Counted from the stretch's first letter, positions 1 to 7,696 are shown. The stretch is 11,677 nt of DNA from Chloroflexota bacterium (GCA_024278725.1 JAJRSQ010000151.1:1-11677), one strand, 5' to 3'. The notes: generated by a model not told the origin, from the letters alone. Numbers and translations: made by a program.

Positions 1-882
1 AGAAAGGTCTCCGAAAAAACCATAGTTTCTGGCAATTTTGTACACGCCCGGCACTGCGGCAAAATAATGATACCCCGCCAGCCCGGCTATTGCCCCGCCA
101 ATCATAAATACCAATGAAGGTATTTTGAATGAACTGATGCCAGCATAATTCGCCGCCGCCGGACTGAGACCATAAGTTTTTATTTCGTACCCGATTTTGG
201 ATTTTGAAAACATAAAATACAGCAGTATGGCTAACCCTACCACCAGAAAAATGGTGATGGGCATGCCGGCAACAATCGGGGCGCGCACGGAATGGGGCAA
301 CTCAAAACTTTCTCCCCTGCCGCCCTGATTCATGAAGATGCCGCCATCTTTTATCAGAAAAGAGACAACCCAAAAGACAATGAAGTTCAGCATCATAGTG
401 ACGACAATTTCATTCAGATTGTATTTCCCCTTGAAAAAGCCTGCTATAACGCCCACGCTCGCGCCGAATAGCGCGGCGACGGCGAGCATAATCGGGATGA
501 CAATGAGCGGGGAATATTCAGCATTGGGGGAAGATTTTGCCCCAAAGATGTATAAAACGGTGAATGCGCCCAGCGCGCCGGCATACAATTGCCCTGCCGT
601 GCCGATATTCCACAATCCGGCTCGGAACGGGACGATGAATGCAAAGGTGCTTAACGCCAGAAAGATGAAGCGGTTGATGGTTGCCGGCAATCCAAAAGGG
701 TTGAAGAAGGCGTATGAGAAAATTTCACGGTAGGCTACCAGCGGGTCAATATCGGCGAAAATGAATATGAGGCTAAACACCGCCAGCGCAAAAAGAACCG
801 CCAGAATAGAGATGATGGTGGCATCCCAAACAGTTAAGGTGACACGCTTTTGCATGGCAAGGTTGTAATTACCGGCTCTCAT
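1..882 (-). CDS. BMP-type sugar/nucleoside ABC transporter permease, first permease (3' end outside window)
   Basis: This is an inner-membrane permease of the BPD_transp_2 (branched-chain/simple sugar/nucleoside) family. 294 residues are in the window, against a usual length of about 350-370, so the C-terminus lies beyond position 1. By eye it is strongly hydrophobic, with membrane segments near residues 20-44, 72-90, 125-150, 160-178, 208-228 and 255-275. Family motifs are FRAGLWNIGTAGQ (86-98, the 'NIGxxGQ' motif of YufP-type permeases), NEIVVTMMLN (157-166) and GAIAGLAGY (263-271). The ATG at 882-880 overlaps the end of the ATPase gene by 14 bases. It is preceded by an excellent ribosome site, AAAGGAGG at 895-888, five bases from the start, so translational coupling is likely. 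A second permease gene is normally next in such operons and would lie outside the window. The substrate cannot be read from the sequence. Confidence 0.93.
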   Translation of the reverse strand, partial: MRAGNYNLAMQKRVTLTVWDATIISILAVLFALAVFSLIFIFADIDPLVAYREIFSYAFFNPFGLPATINRFIFLALSTFAFIVPFRAGLWNIGTAGQLYAGALGAFTVLYIFGAKSSPNAEYSPLIVIPIMLAVAALFGASVGVIAGFFKGKYNLNEIVVTMMLNFIVFWVVSFLIKDGGIFMNQGGRGESFELPHSVRAPIVAGMPITIFLVVGLAILLYFMFSKSKIGYEIKTYGLSPAAANYAGISSFKIPSLVFMIGGAIAGLAGYHYFAAVPGVYKIARNYGFFGDLS

Positions 883-2434
883 CTTGCCCTCCTTTGGTGT
901 GCAAACCGGCCATCATTGCGCCCACCGTTTCTTTTTGGGCGTTTTTGCCGGGAATAATGTCCATGAATTCTCCTTCATAAATAGGTGCGACTCGGTCGCT
1001 TAACGCTAAAACTTCGTCAAGGTCTTCTGAAATGAGGAGGATGCCGGCTTTGGCTTTCTTCGCTTCCACCAATTTATTCCGTACAAATTCAATGGCGCCG
1101 ACATCAAGCCCTTGTGTGGGCAGGTTAGCGATGATGAGGCGCGGGTTGCGCGCCAATACGCGCCCTAAAATGATTTTTTGCAGGTTGCCACCGGACAATG
1201 ATTTGGCTTTTACATCGGGACCGGGGGTTGCCACGTTGTATTCCTCGATGATGTCTTCTGTGAATTGGCGTATTTTTTTGAAGTTGATGATACCGTAACG
1301 GGTGAATTTTTCATCGAAATAAAAGTTCATCGCCATATTTTCCACCAGCGAATAATCACCAATGGAACCGACGGTGATGCGCTCGGAAGGGATGTAGCCC
1401 ATCCCCATCTGCCATCTGTTGAGGCTGGATGCTGTGGTGATGTCCTTCCCGGCAAACGTAATTTTCCCGCCGGTGGGTTTTCGCAAACCGGCTAGCACTT
1501 CCGCCAATTCTTGCTGCCCGTTTCCGGAAACACCGGCAATGCCGAAGATTTCTCCTTCGTGCACGGTAAAAGAGACGCCTTGCAATGCCAAAGCCCCTTT
1601 GTCGTTTAAGGTGGAAAGGTTTTCCACTTGCAGGATGGGGTCTCCTCGTTCTACCTCCACTTGTTTGGTGCGGAAGATGATTTCTCTGCCCACCATTTCG
1701 CGGGTCAGAATTGTTTGGGTTGCGTGGCGCGTTTCCAGCCGAGCGGTCACTTTGCCGTGCCGCAGCACCGTGACCCGGTCGCTCACTGCCAACACAATGG
1801 GCAGTTTATGGGTGATGAAGGGGACAATTGCCATATCGTTTTTGGTCATCGCTTCAATGGAAGAGAGGAGGTTTTTGGTTTCCGGCGGCGCCAGGGCAGA
1901 CGTCGGTTCATCCAAAATGAGAATTTTTGCGCCACGATAGAGGGATTTCAGGATTTCCACCACCTGTTTTTCGCCTTCTGACAACTGCCAGACTTTAGCG
2001 CCGGGGTCAATATGAAAGTTGTATCGCTCGCACAATTCTTCGATTTCCCGAGTGGCACGCTTAAAATTCAACAACTTTCCGGCATTCGGGTGTCCGAGGA
2101 TGATATTTTCCAGCACTGTGTGCGCTTGCACCAATTTTCGGTGCTGGTGAACCATGCCGATGCCCATGTTGATGGCGTCCACGGGCGATTTGAAATTGAC
2201 TCGCTGCCCGCGGATGTAAATTTCCCCTTCATCCGGTTGAACCAGACCAAACAGGATGCTCATCAGGGTGGTTTTTCCGGCGCCGTTTTCGCCCAAAATA
2301 GCGTGGATTTCCCCGGCTTTCATTTCAAAGTCGATGCTGTCATTGGCGACAACACCCGGATACCGTTTGGTGATTCCCCGGGCTTCCAACACGGTTTCCC
2401 CGGGACTGGGTTTTGAAAATAAATTCGTTTGCAT
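869..2434 (-). CDS. BMP-type sugar/nucleoside ABC transporter ATP-binding protein (two NBDs)
   Basis: This 521-residue cytoplasmic ATPase energises the importer and has two fused ABC domains. NBD1 (about 15-250) is complete: Walker A GENGAGKTT (48-56), Q-loop HQH (96-98), signature LSEGE (151-155), Walker B ILILDEPTSA (171-180) and switch His209. NBD2 (about 267-510) keeps the signature LSGGN (413-417) but is catalytically degenerate. Its Walker A region reads GVSGNGQQEL (301-310), without the Lys. Its Walker B region reads LIIANLPTQGLD (433-444), with the usual Asp-Glu replaced by Asn-Leu. A degenerate second site is typical of the RbsA/YufO class, so hydrolysis probably occurs at NBD1. Length is normal for the class. 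The ATG at 2434 has only a weak upstream purine tract (CGGA), but no better start precedes the first domain. It overlaps the permease gene by 14 bases and lies 200 bases after the binding-protein gene, across a long stem-loop. Confidence 0.95.
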   Translation of the reverse strand: MQTNLFSKPSPGETVLEARGITKRYPGVVANDSIDFEMKAGEIHAILGENGAGKTTLMSILFGLVQPDEGEIYIRGQRVNFKSPVDAINMGIGMVHQHRKLVQAHTVLENIILGHPNAGKLLNFKRATREIEELCERYNFHIDPGAKVWQLSEGEKQVVEILKSLYRGAKILILDEPTSALAPPETKNLLSSIEAMTKNDMAIVPFITHKLPIVLAVSDRVTVLRHGKVTARLETRHATQTILTREMVGREIIFRTKQVEVERGDPILQVENLSTLNDKGALALQGVSFTVHEGEIFGIAGVSGNGQQELAEVLAGLRKPTGGKITFAGKDITTASSLNRWQMGMGYIPSERITVGSIGDYSLVENMAMNFYFDEKFTRYGIINFKKIRQFTEDIIEEYNVATPGPDVKAKSLSGGNLQKIILGRVLARNPRLIIANLPTQGLDVGAIEFVRNKLVEAKKAKAGILLISEDLDEVLALSDRVAPIYEGEFMDIIPGKNAQKETVGAMMAGLHTKGGQDESR

Positions 2435-2522
2435 AGATATAATTCCGTGATAAATTTCTGGTTATGTCTGGCTTTTTCTTTTCCGGCTGGGAGGGGGATG
2501 AGTTTTTAGGTGGCAAGGAAGT

Positions 2523-2579
2523 AAGAATGAGGCTCCCTTGTTGTTGGAGCGTATTTCCCTGCGCGGGAGCCTCATCCTT
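2523..2579 (-). promoter_or_regulatory. Long inverted repeat between binding-protein and ATPase genes
   Basis: AAGAATGAGGCTCCC (2523-2537) and GGGAGCCTCATCCTT (2565-2579) form a 15-bp stem around a 27-base loop, with 11 central pairs perfect. The single imperfect position (2526/2576) is a G-U pair in minus-strand RNA, the direction of transcription, but an A-C mismatch in plus-strand RNA. No U-run follows on the minus strand, so it is not a classical intrinsic terminator. The position, after the binding-protein gene and before the membrane components, matches stems known in other ABC importer operons that protect the upstream message or partly terminate, giving excess binding protein. That role is inference. 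The loop can form competing smaller hairpins (GCTCC/GGAGC, CCC/GGG). Confidence 0.6.
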
Positions 2580-2634
2580 CCAGCTTAGAAAAGGGTTACG
2601 TTACAATGTGGCTGATGATGCGTGTCGGATTGAT

Positions 2635-3921
2635 TTACTCCAATACTTTCAGCCCTTCCAGGTCAAAGTTGAATTTCGAGAGCAGCCATTCGGCGGTGGG
2701 TTCTTCGCCCGCCGGTTTGACGGTTGTGCCCGCTGCGGGAACCGGCTGGCTGTCCAAATCAAGCCCGGTGCCGTTGCTCACAAAGGCGTGTTCGGTGAAC
2801 GGGTCCCATTCGCCCTTCATCATTTGGTCGCGGCGTTGTTCAACCAGCTTGACGATTTCATCTGAAATTTCGGGGCGGGCTTTGGGGCTGATGGCATCAA
2901 CGCCCACTTTGCCGTCATTCATGATGTCGATGGTGGCTTCTTTGGTGCCGTCAGCCAGCGTCATCGAGGAATCCATGCCCATATAGAGGATGGTGTCCGG
3001 GTTTTTGTTGCCGGCCATGTAATCTTGGACGATTTTGTTATAGAGGACTTCCCAGCGGGTATCGAAGGAGACGGCGACGGTATCGGTGCTTGACCAGCCG
3101 TACGCGCCAACAATGTCCATGTCTTTACCAATGAACCAGATGCCTTTTTCCTGAGCCACATCCAGCGGGGAGCCGGAGTCGGTTTGCTGGGTCAGAATAT
3201 CCACGTTGTATTGGTCTACCAGCGTCGAGGCGATGTCGCGTTCTTCTTGCGGCAGATACCAGTCGCCGGCGTATTTGACGTAAACGTTGACTTCTTTGTT
3301 CAGCAGTTTTGCCGCGTCCTGCACGCCCAGGTAGAAACCTGCTTGGCGGCGAATCACCTGCACGGAGGGGAAGGCTGACACAACGCCGATGTTGCCCGTT
3401 TTGGTCAGCGCGCCGGCAATCAGCCCTTCGAGGTACAAGGCTTGATATTGTCGCGGGAAGAGGCGGATGAAGTTGGGTTTGGTGGTCAAATCACTGGCGA
3501 TGATGGAGACGAAATAGGTGTCGGGGTATTTGTCGGCGATGTCTTTCAGGGGCATCCCCATAAATTCGGCGTTCCCCACCACGATGTTGGCGCCGTTGGA
3601 AATCATTTCTTCGGCGTAGGGCACTGCCAAATCCGGACCGACTTCTTCTCGGAAGATATAGTCCACATTGTCGTATTTTTCGGCGATGCGTTTCCCGGCT
3701 CGGTCATGAGCGCCGGACCAGGTTGTACCTTCGATGATGCTGAAGTGTTCGATTGCCAAAGTTACTTTGTCGGCTTTTGCAGGTTCTGCAGGTTTGTCCG
3801 CCGGTTGCTCGGCGGGTTTGTCCGTCGGTTTGGCTTCGGGGGTTGCGCTTTGGCAAGCGGTTGTCAGAAGCCCCAGACTCATCAGAAATACTGCCAACAG
3901 AACTAAAAGTTTTTTACTCAT
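2635..3921 (-). CDS. BMP family ABC transporter substrate-binding lipoprotein
   Basis: This 428-residue surface lipoprotein belongs to the BMP/PnrA family, whose characterised members mostly bind nucleosides. The N-terminus MSKKLLVLLAVFLMSLGLL is a signal peptide ending in a lipobox-like TTAC with lipidated Cys23. A Pro/Ala/Lys linker with repeated DKPAE units (about 26-52) follows, then the periplasmic-binding fold (about 53-385). Family-like segments are YLEGLIAGALTKTGNIGVVSAF (163-184, quoted as two pieces YLEGLIAGALTK and TGNIGVVSAF) and QQTDSGSPL (245-253). The C-terminal tail (about 386-428) is longer than the minimal fold and I cannot assign it. The reading frame is open 30 residues further upstream to 4011, but that stretch looks non-coding. 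The ATG at 3921 has AAAAGGAG six bases away and begins exactly at the signal peptide. It follows the coxG-like gene by 111 bases with no convincing promoter. The ligand is unknown. Confidence 0.93.
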   Translation of the reverse strand: MSKKLLVLLAVFLMSLGLLTTACQSATPEAKPTDKPAEQPADKPAEPAKADKVTLAIEHFSIIEGTTWSGAHDRAGKRIAEKYDNVDYIFREEVGPDLAVPYAEEMISNGANIVVGNAEFMGMPLKDIADKYPDTYFVSIIASDLTTKPNFIRLFPRQYQALYLEGLIAGALTKTGNIGVVSAFPSVQVIRRQAGFYLGVQDAAKLLNKEVNVYVKYAGDWYLPQEERDIASTLVDQYNVDILTQQTDSGSPLDVAQEKGIWFIGKDMDIVGAYGWSSTDTVAVSFDTRWEVLYNKIVQDYMAGNKNPDTILYMGMDSSMTLADGTKEATIDIMNDGKVGVDAISPKARPEISDEIVKLVEQRRDQMMKGEWDPFTEHAFVSNGTGLDLDSQPVPAAGTTVKPAGEEPTAEWLLSKFNFDLEGLKVLE

Positions 3922-3927
3922 TTTTTT

Positions 3928-3935
3928 CTCCTTTT
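3928..3935 (-). promoter_or_regulatory. Ribosome binding site deciding the lipoprotein start
   Basis: AAAAGGAG on the minus strand lies six bases upstream of the ATG at 3921-3919. It places the start at the signal peptide rather than at the in-frame codon 90 bases upstream (4011). Confidence 0.85.
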
Positions 3936-4032
3936 CAAAATGGTTGTTGAAGGGAACCGCTCCAATTTGCTGCTCCCGGTATACATTTTCCCCTGTTTCA
4001 ATCGGATACAAACCTTGAACGCTATCAAACCA

Positions 4033-4695
4033 TCATCCACCCCTCCTTTTTTGACCAAAACAGTATCCCAGAGCGAAAGAAACCAGCACAACGCCTACGG
4101 TAAGCCAAACATTCCGGTCGGTTGATGAGAAAAACTCGGTGGTGAGGTCTTTCGCCACCCCCATTGCAAATTTCATCTCCGAAGGCGGTGTGTACGCCGG
4201 AGGCGGTTCCGGGGAACGGGCTTCCGGTGCTGTGGCTGAAGGTGGCGGTGCATGTTTGGCTTGCAATGCCATATTCAACGTTTCCAGCCCCTGTTTCACC
4301 ATACTTTTACTCACCGATTCCACCAACCGTTGCCCGACGCCGGCTAATCTGCCGCCGATTTGAACATCGCCGGAATATTTCATCAGCGTTTTGTTGTCAG
4401 GTTGTTCCATCAGTTGGATTGCGCCGGTGCCTTTCACAAAGCCGGGTGCGCCGCGTCCGTCCACCTGCATGGTGTAACTTTCCGGCGGCACTTCATCGGA
4501 AATGGTGATTTTCCCGGAAAACATCCCGGAGACGGGACCCAACCGGACGTTCATTTTGCCGGTATATTGATTGTCACTGACTTTCGAGAGACTTTGGGTC
4601 CCCGGCAACGCTTTTGCCAGCTCATCAGGGTCACGCAAGAGTTCCCAAACTTCGTCCCGATTGCCATCGAATATAAATTCACCGGATAGTTTCAT
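4033..4695 (-). CDS. coxG: CoxG-type SRPBCC protein with C-terminal membrane anchor
   Basis: This 220-residue protein belongs to the CoxG branch of the SRPBCC fold. Residues 1-145 form the lipid/ligand-cavity domain, with family segments LRDPDELAKALPGTQSL (20-36) and APGFVKGTGAIQL (83-95). A Pro/Ala/Glu-rich linker follows (149-172). A single membrane helix near 196-213 (WLTVGVVLVSFALGYCFG) comes next, with a basic GQKRRGG end that should stay cytoplasmic. CoxG proteins associate their molybdenum hydroxylase with the membrane, and work on mycobacterial CoxG supports a quinone-related electron-transfer role. The same role here is inferred from position directly after the hydroxylase genes. Two in-frame ATGs exist. 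The one at 4701 abuts the Shine-Dalgarno sequence with no spacing, whereas the one at 4695 sits six bases from AAAGGA, so 4695 is preferred. It is 148 bases after the large-subunit gene, with a palindromic repeat between. Confidence 0.9.
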   Translation of the reverse strand: MKLSGEFIFDGNRDEVWELLRDPDELAKALPGTQSLSKVSDNQYTGKMNVRLGPVSGMFSGKITISDEVPPESYTMQVDGRGAPGFVKGTGAIQLMEQPDNKTLMKYSGDVQIGGRLAGVGQRLVESVSKSMVKQGLETLNMALQAKHAPPPSATAPEARSPEPPPAYTPPSEMKFAMGVAKDLTTEFFSSTDRNVWLTVGVVLVSFALGYCFGQKRRGG

Positions 4696-4701
4696 TAGCA
4701 T

Positions 4702-4707
4702 TCCTTT
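4702..4707 (-). promoter_or_regulatory. Ribosome binding site deciding the coxG-type start
   Basis: AAAGGA on the minus strand touches the first ATG (4701-4699) but is six bases from the second (4695-4693). Proper spacing therefore selects the second ATG and shortens the protein by two residues. Confidence 0.7.
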
Positions 4708-4749
4708 CGTTTGTACCCCCGCACCTTTTTGCAGAGCGAGGGCTGTTCA

Positions 4750-4830
4750 TGTCATTGCGAGGCATACAGTGCCAAAGCAATCGCCACCGTTGTGATGCGA
4801 AGATGGCTTCGCCTTCGGCTTGCGATGACA
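4750..4830. repeat. REP/MITE-like cloverleaf palindrome
   Basis: An 81-base imperfect palindrome lies in the 148-base gap between the large-subunit gene and the coxG-type gene. The ends TGTCATTGCGAG (4750-4761) and CTTGCGATGACA (4819-4830) pair over 12 positions. Two of these are T-G wobbles if the plus strand is the structured molecule, but A-C mismatches on the minus strand. Inside are two small hairpins: GGCA/TGCC (4761-4773) and GCGAAG/CTTCGC with loop ATGG (4797-4812). Sequences beginning TGTCATTGCGAG are familiar as dispersed short palindromes in several bacterial genomes, which is from memory rather than a search. It encodes no protein. It could act as a transcript end or processing point between the hydroxylase genes and coxG. 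Confidence 0.7.
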
Positions 4831-4843
4831 TAATCTCCAATTG

Positions 4844-7195
4844 CTAATCTCTGTTTTTCGCCGCCTGCGCCAATTCAAAGAGTCTGCCGGGGCTGAGCGG
4901 CATTTCCAGCAGTTCCAGCCCGTCGATGTTGAGCGCATTTTCCAATGCCTGCGCCAGCACCGCCGGAATGGGAATTGCGCCCGCTTCACCCACACCTTTG
5001 CTCCCCATCGGGTTCAACGGCGATTTCGTTTCCTGATGTGCAATTTCAATGCTCGGCGGCATGTCGGTGGAACGGGGAACCAGGTAATCCATGAAGGATG
5101 CGTTGAGCAGTTGCCCGTTCTCATCGTAAATGAGTTGTTCGTAAAATGAATGCCCGATGCCCATGGATACGCCGCCGTGAATTTGCCCGTCCACCACCAT
5201 CGGGTTGATGACTGTGCCGCAATCATGGGCGATGACAAATTTCTTGATGTCAATCAGCATGGTGTCCGGGTCTACTTCCACAATCATTGCCGCGACGCCG
5301 CTGGCGGTGGTGCCGTATTTGGGACCGAAATATTCGGTGGCTTCCAACCCCGGTTCTGTCCCCGGTTCAACTGCGCCGCGCAACGGGTTGGCGAGCATCG
5401 CCAGTTCACCGAGCGAGATGGATTTTTCGGGAATGTCGGCGATGCGGATGGCACCGTCTTTCAGTTCGAGTTCTTCTTCGGGCGCGTCCAGCACCTCGCT
5501 GGCTTTTGCCAGAATTTTCGCTCGCACCCGTTTGGCGGCGGCGAAGATGGCGTTGCCCGCCACCACCGCGCCCCGGCTGGCGAATGTGCCCGTTCCCCAG
5601 TGGAATTGGTCGGTGTCGCCGGTGGTGACTTCCACGTCCTGCACGGCAACGCCGAGTTGCTCGGCGGCGATTTGGGCGAAAGAGGTGAAATGACTCTGCC
5701 CCTGCGTGCCGACGCCCGTCACCAGATTGACCTTTCCGCTGGATTCCACGGTGATGCGCGCGCCTTCATACGGTCCCACGCCGGTACTTTCCACAAAGGG
5801 CGCCAGCCCGATGCCGATGTGCTTCCCGGCGGCGCGCAGTTTCGGCTGTTCTTCCGTCACAAATTTATCGTACCCGATGAGCAGGCGGGCTTTTTCAACC
5901 AGCGGCTGGAAGTTGCCGCTGTCGTAAATCGCTTCGATGAAATCCTGCCCGATGATGCTGTGATGCACCGGGAAGGCATCGGCGGGGATGAGATTCCGGC
6001 GGCGAATTTCCACCGGGTCGATGCCCAGTTCTTTTGCCGCCAAATCCATCATCCGTTCCACCAAAAAGATACCCTGCGGTCTACCTGCGCCGCGCACAGG
6101 GGTGACAATCATTTTATTGGTGAAGACAACCTTGAATTCGGTGTAAAAATTGGGCACATCATACACCCCCATTGAGTGGGTTTGGGTGTTGAGGGGGATG
6201 GTGAGCCCGTAGGGGTTGTATGCGCCGGTGTCATGCAGGAAGATGTCTTTCAGCCCCAGAATTTTGCCGTCTTTGCTGAAGGCAGCTTCCACCGCATGAA
6301 TTTGTCCGCGCTCCTGCGTGGTTCCCAGAAAGTTTTCGCGGCGGTCTTCAATCCATTTGATGGGGCGACACAGACGCATTGCCGCCCAGGGGAGCAGCAC
6401 TTCTTCCGGTTGCAACAGCATGATTTTCGGACCAAACCCCCCACCGACGAAGGGCGCGATGACCCGCACCTGATGTTCGGACAGCCCCAGCGTGGCGGCA
6501 AGTCCGTTGCGGATGGGGATGGGCGCTTGGGTGGTGTTCCACATGGTCATATGTTGGGTTTTGGCGTCCCAATCGACCACAATCCCCCGATTCTCCATCG
6601 CGGCGGCGGCGCCCCGGTCGATGACCATGCGCCGTTTGATGATGAGGTCGGCTTTTTTTGCGGCGGCGGCATAATTGCCCTTTTCCTGCCGGACGTGCGA
6701 CGCCAGATTTGTGCCCAAATCTTCATACACCAGCGGCGAGTCCGGCTCCAGCGCTTTTTCAATATCGGTCACCACTTCGAGCGGCTCGTAATCCACCCAA
6801 ATTTGCTCGGCGGCATCTTCGGCGATGTAGCGGCTTTCCGCAATGACCACTGCCACCGGGTCGCCGATGTGGCGCACCATGTCCTTCGCCAGGGGGATTT
6901 GCGGGCGCGGGTTGAAAACAATGTCTTCCAGCGTTGGCGGCGGCTGGACAATCATCGGGCTGGGTTGCCAGAAATCGCCCAAATCTTCGGCGGTGTAAAC
7001 CGCAACCACCCCCGGCATTTCTTTCGCAGCGGTGGTGTCGATGCTCAAGATGCGGGCATGGGCGTAATCGCTGCGCAAAAATGCGGCATGCAACATGTCG
7101 GGCAGATGGACATCATCCACAAACAAGGCTTGCCCGGTGAGCAGACGGGGGTCTTCATTCCGTTTAACGGGTTGACCAACATATTTTGCTGTCAT
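4844..7195 (-). CDS. Xanthine dehydrogenase/CoxL-family molybdopterin-binding large subunit (form II type)
   Basis: This 783-residue catalytic subunit of a molybdenum hydroxylase carries the Mo-molybdopterin cofactor and inserts a water-derived oxygen into a C-H bond. The N-terminal hammerhead-like domain (about 1-130) includes VGQPVKRNEDPRLLTGQALF. Cofactor motifs are FVGGGFGPK (249-257), PVRGAGRPQG (366-375), GTQGQSH (496-502) and GTFASRGA (536-543). KGVGEAGA (733-740) contains the expected catalytic base Glu737. The active-site loop reads PVRGAGR. True CO dehydrogenase (form I) has AYxCSFR with the Cu-binding Cys, which is absent, so this is a form-II or generic hydroxylase. Substrate is unknown; an N-heterocycle or aldehyde is plausible. 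Length is typical. The ATG at 7195 has AAAGGAG five bases upstream, overlapping the stop of the 2Fe-2S subunit gene ten bases before. Electrons should pass to the 2Fe-2S and FAD subunits encoded upstream. Confidence 0.95.
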   Translation of the reverse strand: MTAKYVGQPVKRNEDPRLLTGQALFVDDVHLPDMLHAAFLRSDYAHARILSIDTTAAKEMPGVVAVYTAEDLGDFWQPSPMIVQPPPTLEDIVFNPRPQIPLAKDMVRHIGDPVAVVIAESRYIAEDAAEQIWVDYEPLEVVTDIEKALEPDSPLVYEDLGTNLASHVRQEKGNYAAAAKKADLIIKRRMVIDRGAAAAMENRGIVVDWDAKTQHMTMWNTTQAPIPIRNGLAATLGLSEHQVRVIAPFVGGGFGPKIMLLQPEEVLLPWAAMRLCRPIKWIEDRRENFLGTTQERGQIHAVEAAFSKDGKILGLKDIFLHDTGAYNPYGLTIPLNTQTHSMGVYDVPNFYTEFKVVFTNKMIVTPVRGAGRPQGIFLVERMMDLAAKELGIDPVEIRRRNLIPADAFPVHHSIIGQDFIEAIYDSGNFQPLVEKARLLIGYDKFVTEEQPKLRAAGKHIGIGLAPFVESTGVGPYEGARITVESSGKVNLVTGVGTQGQSHFTSFAQIAAEQLGVAVQDVEVTTGDTDQFHWGTGTFASRGAVVAGNAIFAAAKRVRAKILAKASEVLDAPEEELELKDGAIRIADIPEKSISLGELAMLANPLRGAVEPGTEPGLEATEYFGPKYGTTASGVAAMIVEVDPDTMLIDIKKFVIAHDCGTVINPMVVDGQIHGGVSMGIGHSFYEQLIYDENGQLLNASFMDYLVPRSTDMPPSIEIAHQETKSPLNPMGSKGVGEAGAIPIPAVLAQALENALNIDGLELLEMPLSPGRLFELAQAAKNRD

Positions 7196-7205
7196 AAAAT
7201 CTCCT

Positions 7206-7685
7206 TTACCCGTTTCTCATTTCTTCGGCGGCAAGCGCAACTGCATCGACCATGTTTTCATAGCCGGTGCAGCGGCATAAATTGCCGGAAAGGGCTTCGC
7301 GGATTTCATCCCGGCTGGGGTTGGGGTTCTGTTCCAAAAACGGTTTCAACGACATTAAAAAGCCGGGAGTGCAAAAGCCGCACTGCAAAGCGTGTTTTTC
7401 CCGGAACGCATTTTGCAGCGGATGCATGGCGTCGGGCGTTCCCAACCCCTCGACGGTTTCGAGGGTATGCCCGTTTGCCTGCACCGCGAACATCAGACAC
7501 GAGCGCACGGGGTCACCATCGAATAAAATGGTGCATGAGCCGCACACGCCGTGTTCACAACCGACGTGTGTGCCGGTGAGATTCAATTCGTGCCGCAGAA
7601 AATCGCTCAACAACATGCGGGGTTCCACGGTGCGATGATATTCGGTTCCGTTCACCGTGACGGTGATTTCAATCAGGTTTTCCAT
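7206..7685 (-). CDS. 2Fe-2S small subunit of the molybdenum hydroxylase
   Basis: This 159-residue electron-transfer subunit (CoxS/XdhC-like) carries two [2Fe-2S] clusters. The N-terminal ferredoxin-type domain has GCEHGVCGSC with Cys43, Cys48 and Cys51, plus Cys63. The C-terminal helical domain has QCGFCTPG (Cys102, Cys105) and GNLCRCTGYE (Cys137, Cys139). All eight cluster cysteines are present and the length is standard. The ATG at 7685 is preceded by AAAGGAG at normal spacing. The gene starts 11 bases after the FAD-subunit stop and ends 10 bases before the large-subunit start, so the three subunits are tightly coupled. The chain is expected to run Mo centre, two Fe-S clusters, FAD. There is no signal peptide, so the enzyme is cytoplasmic. 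Confidence 0.97.
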   Translation of the reverse strand: MENLIEITVTVNGTEYHRTVEPRMLLSDFLRHELNLTGTHVGCEHGVCGSCTILFDGDPVRSCLMFAVQANGHTLETVEGLGTPDAMHPLQNAFREKHALQCGFCTPGFLMSLKPFLEQNPNPSRDEIREALSGNLCRCTGYENMVDAVALAAEEMRNG

Positions 7686-7696
7686 TCAAAACTCCT

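Noticed and set aside
433..444. Frameshift in the ABC ATPase second Walker B (protein residues 433-444)
   Set aside because: LIIANLPTQGLD looks odd, but degenerate second sites are normal for this ATPase class and the frame is continuous on both sides.
332..733. 133-codon plus-strand ORF
   Set aside because: It is antisense to the permease gene, which runs off the left edge and shows clear family motifs.
2435..2634. Small gene in the 200-base gap
   Set aside because: No open frame with a start and ribosome site stands out; the only clear structure is the inverted repeat.
3922..4011. 30-residue N-terminal extension of the binding protein
   Set aside because: It lacks a ribosome site at 4011 and would bury the lipoprotein signal peptide. 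The ATG at 3921 has an excellent site.
3922..4032. Promoter for the transporter genes in the 111-base gap
   Set aside because: TTGAAA and TATACC on the minus strand are only 12 bases apart and no other -35/-10 pair has normal spacing. A promoter is possible but not supported.
5150..7579. Two long plus-strand ORFs (341 and 467 codons) end to end
   Set aside because: They lie fully antisense to the clearly identified Mo-hydroxylase large and small subunits. Their translations are rich in His, Gly, Arg and Phe without family motifs, typical shadows of GC-rich codons.
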